Shown here: in pieces, positions 1 to 5,550 of the stretch | How positions within the stretch are numbered: the stretch's first letter is position 1 | How the letters are laid out: every line of letters begins with the position of its first letter | Assembly (NCBI GenBank): GCA_018067055.1 | Contig: JAGPVK010000001.1 | Location: forward strand, 1 to 6,696 | Direction: 5' to 3' | Origin: Sphingomonadales bacterium | GTDB lineage: Bacteria > Pseudomonadota > Alphaproteobacteria > Sphingomonadales > Sphingomonadaceae | Length of the DNA: 6,696 nt | The notes under the pieces: generated by a model | The model's database searches: none | What the model was told of the DNA's origin: nothing | Seen by the model: the letters and a program-made list of their open reading frames with translations, nothing else | Made by a program: the position numbers and the translations under genes

Positions 1-152
1 CAACCTGGTTGGACCGGTCCTCGATTGCCAAGTGGCGGCGACGGCGTTGCTTTTTCAAACTCAATTCTATCGTGAATCCGCTTGTTTTCAGGTGACTGAA
101 AGGGGCAGCATTGAGCCCTTCATCGGAACTCAGGCCAAGCCTCACCCAAGAG
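1..152. other. upstream intergenic stretch, no assignable gene
   Basis: I see no convincing gene here. Frames 2 and 3 of the plus strand are open from the window edge to stops at 176-178 and 93-95, so the tail of an upstream gene could lie here, but neither short translation resembles a family I know. An imperfect hairpin (about 96-122, AAGGGGC against GCCCTT) directly follows the frame-3 stop but has no T-tract. A second small perfect stem, GCCTC (139-143) against GAGGC (150-154) with a 6-nt loop, sits just before the AT-rich repeat region. Either could be a weak transcription end for an upstream gene or chance. Confidence 0.4.
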
Positions 153-220
153 GCAAATATGTAAATGATTGTAAATAGGTGTTCGTATTTCTGGTAAATA
201 GTCCGCAAATGATAGTAAAA
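153..220 (+). promoter_or_regulatory. GTAAAT direct-repeat ladder, probable response-regulator operator
   Basis: Seen directly: GCAAAT at 153, GTAAAT at 161, 171 and 194, GCAAAT at 205 and GTAAAA at 215, all in the same orientation. Start-to-start distances are 8, 10, 23, 11 and 10 bp, so most lie on one face of the helix; the 23-bp step equals about two turns with one unit missing or degenerate. Tandem direct half-sites at 10-11 bp are the usual binding pattern of OmpR/PhoB-family winged-helix regulators, which bind as head-to-tail dimers (established knowledge). Such a regulator is encoded immediately downstream, so autoregulation is the obvious inference. The last unit overlaps the proposed -10 hexamer, which allows repression as well as activation. 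The regulator's real site is unknown. Confidence 0.55.
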
Positions 221-221
221 T
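216..221 (+). promoter_or_regulatory. candidate -10 hexamer for the signalling operon
   Basis: TAAAAT matches the sigma-70 -10 consensus TATAAT at five of six positions. The region where a -35 box would lie (about 193-199) is occupied by a GTAAAT repeat rather than anything like TTGACA, which suits an activator-dependent promoter. Transcription would begin near 228. The call rests on sequence match and position only. Confidence 0.4.
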
Positions 222-228
222 CCAAATC

Positions 229-291
229 ATGAGGTCACCTGAAAAGCAGTTTTTTGAATTGCAAAAGACAGAAGACTGCGGGGAGAGTTGA
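229..291 (+). CDS. possible 20-codon leader ORF ahead of the response regulator
   Basis: ATG at 229 opens a 20-residue frame (begins MRSPEKQFFELQ) ending in TGA at 289-291, one base before the regulator ATG at 293. No Shine-Dalgarno sequence precedes it. If transcription starts near 228, as the -10 hexamer predicts, the ATG would be at the very 5' end of the mRNA and could be read as a leaderless start. Ribosomes ending there would reach the regulator's own ribosome binding site, giving translational coupling. It could equally be a chance frame; the peptide has no recognisable similarity. Confidence 0.2.
   Translation: MRSPEKQFFELQKTEDCGES
280..287 (+). promoter_or_regulatory. ribosome binding site that fixes the regulator start
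   Basis: A purine-rich GGGGAGAG lies with its GGAG core 7 nt before ATG 293. This favours ATG 293 over the in-frame TTG at 254, which would add 13 residues before the receiver domain's first beta strand and has no such site. Confidence 0.7.
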
Positions 292-292
292 A

Positions 293-988
293 ATGCGGGT
301 AGCGATAGCGGACGATGATTCGGATATTATCGATTTTTTGGGGAAAATCGTGGAAGGACAAGGGTATGTCTATACGGGCTATGCGGATGGTACGTCTCTT
401 TCCAACGCCTTGTTGCGGGACACGTTTGACCTGGTAATTCTGGATTGGAACATGCCTGGAAAGAACGGCATGCAGATATTGGAATGGATGGAAAGCGCCG
501 TCGAAGATCGCCCGCCGGTGATCATGATGACCAGCCGGACGGCCAAGCAGGATATCAGCGATGCCCTCAATGCCGGTGCCGATGACTATATCACCAAGCC
601 GGAAGACAAAAATGTCATAGCCGCCCGGATCAATGCCCTGTTGCGCCGAAACAGCGGCGCGTCGGCGATGGAAACGGTGGTCGAATATGGCGATTATTTG
701 CTCAACCGGATCGAACAGACGGTCAGGCATGATAACAAGGAAATTGCCCTGACCGCAAAAGAGTTCGAGCTTACCGATCTGATGTTTCGCAATCGTGACC
801 GGACCTTGTCGCGGCGATACATCATGGAAACGGTTTGGCGCACCAATGCCCATCTCGCTACCCGCACCCTCGACATGCACGTTTCACGCATTCGTTCGAA
901 GCTGGCATTAAAGCCTGAAAACGGGTTTCGGATTTTTACGGTTTTCGGCTATGGTTACAGATTGGAGACGCTTGGCAACGGAGGGTAA
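293..988 (+). CDS. OmpR/PhoB-family response regulator
   Basis: A 231-residue two-component response regulator acting in the cytoplasm as a phosphorylation-controlled DNA-binding protein. Residues 1-115 form a receiver domain: acidic cluster D7-D8-D9, phospho-acceptor D51 (in LVILDWNMPG), switch T80 and Y99, and conserved K102 before P103. Residues from about 125 to the end form a winged-helix (Trans_reg_C) domain with the family's ALTAKEFEL segment, a recognition-helix region (TRTLDMHVSRIRSKL) and the terminal GYGYR hairpin. All residues needed for phosphorylation are present. Start chosen by the GGAG site 7 nt upstream; the N-terminus MRVAIADDD is normal for the family. It is the first main gene of an operon with a LysM/FecR protein (2 nt gap) and a CHASE2 kinase, its likely partner. 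Repeats in the upstream region suggest it regulates itself. The other target genes are not visible. Confidence 0.93.
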   Translation: MRVAIADDDSDIIDFLGKIVEGQGYVYTGYADGTSLSNALLRDTFDLVILDWNMPGKNGMQILEWMESAVEDRPPVIMMTSRTAKQDISDALNAGADDYITKPEDKNVIAARINALLRRNSGASAMETVVEYGDYLLNRIEQTVRHDNKEIALTAKEFELTDLMFRNRDRTLSRRYIMETVWRTNAHLATRTLDMHVSRIRSKLALKPENGFRIFTVFGYGYRLETLGNGG

Positions 989-990
989 TT

Positions 991-2358
991 GTGTCGGAAA
1001 ACTTCCGGGATTTGAATCCTTCATCAAACCTGCGCCTGCTGGTCACTTTTTTGTTTTGCCTATTTGCCTTCGCGCCCAGTCAAGCCGTCGCTCAAAAACA
1101 ATCCGAATCGGAGCAAATCAGCTATGTCTTCAAGCGCGGAGACACGCTGTTCAGCCTGGCCGATGACTATCTGCGACAATGGAGCGACTATGCCGCTGTC
1201 CAGCGGATCAATCGCATCGCCAACCCTCACCGAATTCCGCCTGGGAAAACCCTGCGGATCCCGGTCTATCTGCTAAAATATCGGGCGAGTCAGGCAAAAC
1301 TGAGCGCATTTCGGGGAGATGTCTCGATCAGTGCCGGTGGTCGGAGCCTGGCCCCGGTTCGCGGTATGAATATCGGGGAAGGCGGCCAAATTAAAACCGC
1401 CGAGCGGAGTTTCCTGACGCTGGAACTGGCCGATGGCTCGCGCATTTCGCTGCCTTCCAACAGCCAAGTCCGGATCACACGCCTGCGCCATATTCTGCTG
1501 ACCGACAGCATCGATTATGAAATTGCCGTCGACAAGGGCCGTATCCGGTCGAAAGTCGCGCCTCTGCAAAAGCCGGCTGACCGGTACCGGGTTCGTACCC
1601 CGGTCGCTGTTTCTGCCGTTCGCGGGACAGATTATCGCACGAGAGTCGATGAAATATCGGGCACTGCCTTTTCCGAAACGGTCGAGGGTGAAGTGGTCGT
1701 TGCGGCTGGGGGCAGTCTGGCTAGCGGCAGATTGATTTCGATTGCTGCGGGAACCGGAGCAGCGGCGACGGTGACAGGCGCGATTGCCAAAGCGGAATTG
1801 TTGCCTCCGCCCGAATTATCGGACCCGGCAAAAGTCCAGTCAGAGGCAATATTGCAATTTTCCATTGCTCCCAAAGACTCGGCTGTGGGTCATCGTCTGA
1901 TCATTGCGTCAGATGCCGGCTTCGTGGATCTGGTGGCCGAAACCCAAGGGCAGGGCGCGGTGCTGGAACTTCCGACGATCCCGAATGGGCGCTATTTTGC
2001 CAAAGTGACCGCTCTTGCGGCGGATGGCTTTGAAGGGATGCCGGCGACCTATACCTTCAAGCGCCAGCTCAGCACTCTGGGCGGCAGCGCCGATGCCGGT
2101 GATTTCGGCTATCGCTTCAAATGGTTTGGCGAGGGCGAAGGCCAAAGATATTATCGGCTGCAGATTCTGAAAGACAATAAGACATCGATTCCAGTTATCG
2201 ATGAATCGGGGTTGTCGCAGGATAGCGTCACCTTGTCGGATCTGGCGGATGGGGAATATTATTGGCGCGTCGGCGTGATCCAGTTTTCCACTGATCCGGA
2301 CGACCCGGAAGCCATCGAAAAATGGACCGATTTCGAAAAATTGACCGTGGTCAACTAG
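991..2358 (+). CDS. secreted LysM and FecR domain protein
   Basis: A 455-residue exported protein with GTG start; GGAGG lies 6 nt upstream and overlaps the end of the regulator gene, so translation is probably coupled. A charged N-terminus is followed by a hydrophobic core (about 14-29) and a likely signal peptidase I site after A34 (AVA-Q). Residues 44-91 form a LysM domain (YVFKRGDTLFSLADDYL to PPGKTLRIP), a fold that usually binds peptidoglycan. Residues about 107-240 form a FecR-type beta domain (DGSRISL at 148-154, RTPVAVSAVRGTDYR near 200-214). The rest contains two similar beta-sandwich, Fn3-like repeats (about 285-352 and 368-440), each with an aromatic strand after a P/ADG(R/E)Y turn. 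It lacks the N-terminal cytoplasmic anti-sigma region and membrane helix of classical FecR, and no sigma factor is nearby. Inference: a periplasmic, wall-associated partner or ligand-presenting subunit for the CHASE2 kinase encoded next. Function is not proven. Confidence 0.88.
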   Translation: MSENFRDLNPSSNLRLLVTFLFCLFAFAPSQAVAQKQSESEQISYVFKRGDTLFSLADDYLRQWSDYAAVQRINRIANPHRIPPGKTLRIPVYLLKYRASQAKLSAFRGDVSISAGGRSLAPVRGMNIGEGGQIKTAERSFLTLELADGSRISLPSNSQVRITRLRHILLTDSIDYEIAVDKGRIRSKVAPLQKPADRYRVRTPVAVSAVRGTDYRTRVDEISGTAFSETVEGEVVVAAGGSLASGRLISIAAGTGAAATVTGAIAKAELLPPPELSDPAKVQSEAILQFSIAPKDSAVGHRLIIASDAGFVDLVAETQGQGAVLELPTIPNGRYFAKVTALAADGFEGMPATYTFKRQLSTLGGSADAGDFGYRFKWFGEGEGQRYYRLQILKDNKTSIPVIDESGLSQDSVTLSDLADGEYYWRVGVIQFSTDPDDPEAIEKWTDFEKLTVVN

Positions 2359-2375
2359 CTGCCTGGGCCCGGCTC

Positions 2376-2411
2376 ATGATCGACTTTTCGCGACGGCAAA
2401 TTCGCCGATGA
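2376..2411 (+). CDS. possible 11-codon ORF overlapping the kinase start
   Basis: ATG 2376 opens an 11-residue basic frame (MIDFSRRQIRR) whose TGA (2409-2411) overlaps the kinase ATG (2408-2410) as ATGA. The kinase start itself has no clear Shine-Dalgarno site, so re-initiation after this small frame is one way it could be translated. The small frame has no strong binding site either, and frames this short arise often by chance. Confidence 0.15.
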   Translation: MIDFSRRQIRR

Positions 2412-4681
2412 GACTGCGCCAGCGTCTGGGCCTTGAATGGCTGGCTGTCGCTTTGCTCGCTTCCGCTTTGGTGGCGGGGCTGGCTTATTGGGACAATCTG
2501 TTGCGTTTCGACAATCTGGTCTATGATCAATTGTCTGCCATTGATCGACCGGCACCGCTGCCTGAGATCATGATCGTCGAGATTGATGAGGACAGTCTTG
2601 CCGCCTTTGGCAAATGGCCATGGTCGCGACACCGGCATGCCGAACTGTTCGAGCAACTGGCCGCTGGCGATCCGAAAGCGATCGGTTTTGACATTTTGTT
2701 GAGCGAGCCCGGCGAATCCGATGGGGATGCGGCACTGGCCCAGGCGATGGCGGGCAATGCGAGCCTGTTCCTGCCGTTGCATTTCGTTTTTCCAGGCAGC
2801 AACGGGGCAGAATATGATGTCAAGCAGCCGGTTGCTGCTTTTGCTGGCGCAGCGGCCGGTCTTGGGCATGTCAATCTCGCTTTCGATCCGGACGGCGTCG
2901 TTCGTCGCGCGGCTCTATGTTTCGGCGACAAGGCGTCTGGATCAGACTGGCCGCATTTGATGGAGAGCATCTATCAATCCGTCGAGGGGCGGCCATCTTC
3001 CGCCTATGACCGTCTGGGCAATTGCGATCAAAAATTGCTGATGCCCTTTGCCCGGCGCGGTGCATATCAATCCGTCTCCTATTCAGCCTTGGCCAGCGGA
3101 CAGGTTCCCATCGCTTTCCTGAAGGACAAGATCTTGTTGATCGGTGCCACGGCAAATGGCCTCGGCGATCAATATCCGGTTCCGCTCGGCGATGGCGGCA
3201 CTCTTGCCGGGGTTGAAATCATGGCCAACCTATATAGCGCGATCGTGCGCGATGATTTTATCCGCCCGCTCTCGTTCGGGCAGCAACTCGCGCTATCGCT
3301 ATTGCCGGTCTGGATATTGCTGCTCGGTTTCTGGCGATGGCGTCCACGGACCACGATCATTGTCTCTTTTGCCCTGATCGTGACAATCCTGCTCGCCAGC
3401 GTGATATTCTTGCGGTTTGCGCTGTGGTTTGCACCCGGCACTGCCCTTTTGGGGGTGATATTGGTATATCCGGTCTGGGGCTGGCGGCGGTTGCAGGCGA
3501 CCAGCGATTTCATGGATCGCGAATTACAGCATTTCACGCGGTCAAAAATGGATATCCCGATCATGCGTCCCGAACTGGGGCCGGTTGATCTTATCACCGG
3601 TCAGGCCGAGCAGCTGACTCACGCCATTTCCCACGTCCGTGATTTGCGGCGGTTTATCAGCGATGCGCTCAGGAACCTGCCCGATCCGATGTTCATCACT
3701 GATCTGCAAGGCAAGGTGACATTTGTAAACCGGCTGGCGCAGGCCGGGATGGAAGACGGCGCTCAGAATTTGGAACTCGAAGACATGCTCAACCGCTTTG
3801 TGTCTGCCGATGATCTTCAGGAGGTTAAGGATTATCTGGATCAAAAGCACCGACCGACAGAGCATGATTATGTCGATTTCACTTCGCAGGACGGACAGAT
3901 TTTCGCGATGCGCCGCGCGCCGGTAATGTCTGATGACGGGATGCTGAAGGGCCATATCCATTATCTGGCGGACATTACGGAGGTCGCTCATGCGGCCGAG
4001 CAACGGGAGCAGGTGCTGCAATTGCTGTCCCACGACATGCGCGCGCCACAGGCCGCGATACTGGCGCTTCTCGATGGGAAAATGAACGATGACACCACGA
4101 TCCGGATCGAGGGACATGCGCGCCGCACTTTGGCGCTGGCTGACAATTTTGTCGGATTGGCACGGATTGATTCCAGCGAATTTTCCGGTGAGGATATATT
4201 GCTGGCGGAACTGGTCGCGGAAGCCAGTGACAGTCTTTGGCCGTTGGGCCAGACACGAAAGATCCGGCTGGAAGTCGATGACCAGTCGGACGGCGGCTTT
4301 GTCAGTGGTGAACCATCCAGCCTCTATCGCTCTTTCGTCAATCTGATCGACAATGCGATCAAGTATAGTCCGGATGGCGGTGTTGTGGCGATACGGATTA
4401 GGGTTACCGATTTGGATGGCGAGCCGTTTGTCTCGGTCGCGATTGCCGATCAGGGCGAGGGCATCTCGCCGGAGATGCTGGGTCAGCTGTTCGAGCGGTT
4501 CGCCAGCGATGACCGGATGGCGCAATCATCGATAAAGGGTGCTGGATTGGGACTGAATTTTGTCGCCAAGGTGATCGAGCGGCACGGTGGTCACATTCGC
4601 GGGGAGAATCGTCGTGATGGCGGCGCCTGTTTTACCGTGCTGCTACCTTTGGCTCCCGACATTGACGAACAGGCTGGATGA
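2408..4681 (+). CDS. CHASE2-PAS sensor histidine kinase
   Basis: A 757-residue inner-membrane histidine kinase. Order: transmembrane helix 9-28; periplasmic CHASE2 domain about 29-285 (DNLVYDQL, EIDEDSLAAFGKWPW, IGFDILLSEP, GVEIMANLYSAI); three closely spaced membrane helices about 290-362, the normal CHASE2 exit; a linker to about 412; a PAS domain about 415-530; HisKA with phospho-acceptor H542 (LSHDMRAPQ); HATPase with N-box N645-N649, G1 box D681-x-G683-x-G685 and G2 box G711-A-G-L-G715. All catalytic elements are intact. The position four after the histidine is A546 where many HisKA kinases have Thr or Asn, suggesting weak phosphatase activity. ATG 2408 is the first ATG after an in-frame stop at 2342 and has no good ribosome binding site. 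It lies 49 nt after the LysM/FecR gene, in the same operon as its likely partner regulator. The CHASE2 ligand is unknown. Confidence 0.92.
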   Translation: MRLRQRLGLEWLAVALLASALVAGLAYWDNLLRFDNLVYDQLSAIDRPAPLPEIMIVEIDEDSLAAFGKWPWSRHRHAELFEQLAAGDPKAIGFDILLSEPGESDGDAALAQAMAGNASLFLPLHFVFPGSNGAEYDVKQPVAAFAGAAAGLGHVNLAFDPDGVVRRAALCFGDKASGSDWPHLMESIYQSVEGRPSSAYDRLGNCDQKLLMPFARRGAYQSVSYSALASGQVPIAFLKDKILLIGATANGLGDQYPVPLGDGGTLAGVEIMANLYSAIVRDDFIRPLSFGQQLALSLLPVWILLLGFWRWRPRTTIIVSFALIVTILLASVIFLRFALWFAPGTALLGVILVYPVWGWRRLQATSDFMDRELQHFTRSKMDIPIMRPELGPVDLITGQAEQLTHAISHVRDLRRFISDALRNLPDPMFITDLQGKVTFVNRLAQAGMEDGAQNLELEDMLNRFVSADDLQEVKDYLDQKHRPTEHDYVDFTSQDGQIFAMRRAPVMSDDGMLKGHIHYLADITEVAHAAEQREQVLQLLSHDMRAPQAAILALLDGKMNDDTTIRIEGHARRTLALADNFVGLARIDSSEFSGEDILLAELVAEASDSLWPLGQTRKIRLEVDDQSDGGFVSGEPSSLYRSFVNLIDNAIKYSPDGGVVAIRIRVTDLDGEPFVSVAIADQGEGISPEMLGQLFERFASDDRMAQSSIKGAGLGLNFVAKVIERHGGHIRGENRRDGGACFTVLLPLAPDIDEQAG

Positions 4682-4682
4682 T

Positions 4683-5237
4683 TCATTCAACGCCCTGGCG
4701 AGTGCGGGTGGTAATGCGCGGGTTACTGGTCGGTCCCAAATCCAGCCCGGACAAGGCAGATTCAACCAGAAATGGCAAAGACTGCGCAACCGTTCCGTTG
4801 CAATGATATTCCGATGCATTGCCGGAATATAGCATGGTCCCCCGCACTTGATCGAACAGGCTGATCGTCAAGCGTTGCTCGTGGTCCTTGCAGGACTGGA
4901 ATCTTTTCTGCTCTTTTGCCGCAGATAATGATCGTGCAGCTTCTTTTTCCCCGGCATTGACCGCAATATCAGCCGGCCGTTCGGAGAGCGCAACGTGCAC
5001 CAATATCGATGCGTCCGATGCGGCTTGATACCCTTTCTTGCTCAGCGCTTTTGCGACCATATCACGAGCCCGTACCAGATCGCTATTGGCTGTTGCATCG
5101 ATTGGCGACACGGAAAATTTCTTCTGTTCAGGCGCGGCAATCACTTGCTGCGTCTGGACACGGGTTTCTATCGGTCCGGCACAGGCGGAAACCGTCATTG
5201 CGCCTGCCAATATCCATGAGAGTGACCGGATCATCAT
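4683..5237 (-). CDS. small lipoprotein, DUF4136-like
   Basis: A 184-residue predicted lipoprotein. The N-terminus has a short charged start, a hydrophobic stretch and a lipobox VSAC with C19 as the lipidated residue; Ala follows it, and no Asp retention signal is present, so outer-membrane placement is likely. The mature part (about 40-165) reads like DUF4136 proteins: a mixed alpha/beta domain with a helix ending KALSKKGYQ and a strand ASILVHVAL. C116 and C146 could form a disulfide in the periplasm. Two adjacent ATGs (5237 and 5234) follow AGGAG; the second has the better spacing, so the protein may be one residue shorter. Its stop is one base from the stop of the convergent kinase gene. 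It is probably transcribed from its own promoter. Specific function unknown; the family match is from pattern memory. Confidence 0.85.
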   Translation of the reverse strand: MMIRSLSWILAGAMTVSACAGPIETRVQTQQVIAAPEQKKFSVSPIDATANSDLVRARDMVAKALSKKGYQAASDASILVHVALSERPADIAVNAGEKEAARSLSAAKEQKRFQSCKDHEQRLTISLFDQVRGTMLYSGNASEYHCNGTVAQSLPFLVESALSGLDLGPTSNPRITTRTRQGVE

Positions 5238-5263
5238 TTTCTCCTGCCGGTTAAGCCTGAATG

Positions 5264-5293
5264 ATAATCTGACGGCCTGAAAAAGTCACGCAA
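5264..5293 (-). promoter_or_regulatory. candidate promoter for the lipoprotein gene
   Basis: Read on the minus strand, TTGCGT (5293-5288) and GATTAT (5269-5264) are 18 nt apart, weak matches to -35 and -10 boxes (three and four of six). A direct repeat TCAGGC (5280-5275 and 5260-5255) spaced 20 bp flanks the -10 box and could be an operator. Both matches are modest. Confidence 0.3.
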
Positions 5294-5318
5294 ATAGCCG
5301 GTACGAAGATCGGGCTAT
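5294..5318 (-). terminator. possible terminator after the DAHP synthase / membrane protein pair
   Basis: A perfect 6-bp inverted repeat, ATAGCC (minus strand, 5318-5313) against GGCTAT (5299-5294), with a 13-nt loop. It starts at the TAG stop of the small membrane protein and is followed on the minus strand by TTGCGTGAC and a run of five T. The T-run is displaced and the stem short, so termination may be weak or factor-assisted. Confidence 0.35.
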
Positions 5319-5548
5319 CGGGTCAGCGCGTAATAAATCACATAGAGCCAGGAGAAAAATCCGTGGATGATCGCCCATAATATCGACTTGTGGGTAGTGA
5401 AGCTGATGGCAATGGCCAGAGCGCTGCCAAAGCCAACCCCTTTGCTGACGATCTCCTTGCGGACATAGGTGACCCGTCGTCTCATCGGCGATTCTCCCGG
5501 TGCATAATCTTCTGGACGCATCCGTTCCGGTTTTATCTTGTCGACCAT
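5315..5548 (-). CDS. small conserved-looking membrane protein
   Basis: A 77-residue protein. The N-terminal third is charged and soluble (MVDKIKPERMRPEDYAPGES), then a basic stretch (RRRVTYVRKE) leads to a glycine-rich hydrophobic segment (about 37-50) and a second, aromatic-rich one (about 56-73) ending in YYALTR. This suggests one or two membrane helices with a cytoplasmic N-terminus. The KGVGFGSALAIAISF / SILWAIIHGFFSWLYVIYYAL pattern resembles small uncharacterised membrane proteins I have seen in several bacterial phyla, but I cannot name the family. ATG 5548 lies 2 nt after the DAHP synthase TGA, so it is very likely co-transcribed and translationally coupled; the only ribosome-binding-like sequence, GGGAAG, is rather distant inside the synthase gene. 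The frame remains open further upstream to 5743, but that part lies inside the synthase gene in another frame and looks non-coding. Confidence 0.8.
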   Translation of the reverse strand: MVDKIKPERMRPEDYAPGESPMRRRVTYVRKEIVSKGVGFGSALAIAISFTTHKSILWAIIHGFFSWLYVIYYALTR

Positions 5549-5550
5549 GG

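Noticed and set aside
96..122. Hairpin AAGGGGC / GCCCTT as an intrinsic terminator
   Set aside because: The stem is imperfect with bulges and no T-run follows; not strong enough to annotate separately.
2..178. Open frame from the window edge as the tail of an upstream gene
   Set aside because: Only 58 codons, no recognisable similarity, and its end runs into the AT-rich regulatory repeats; chance is likely.
254..292. TTG start at 254 giving a longer response regulator
   Set aside because: The extra 13 residues precede the normal receiver N-terminus, and a proper GGAG site sits before ATG 293.
227..880. 217-codon minus-strand open frame opposite the response regulator
   Set aside because: The opposite strand encodes an intact response regulator with all key residues and a good ribosome binding site; the antisense frame has no such support.
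3542..4525. 327-codon minus-strand open frame opposite the kinase
   Set aside because: Antisense to the PAS, HisKA and HATPase coding region, all of which carry clear motifs; no family features in the antisense translation.
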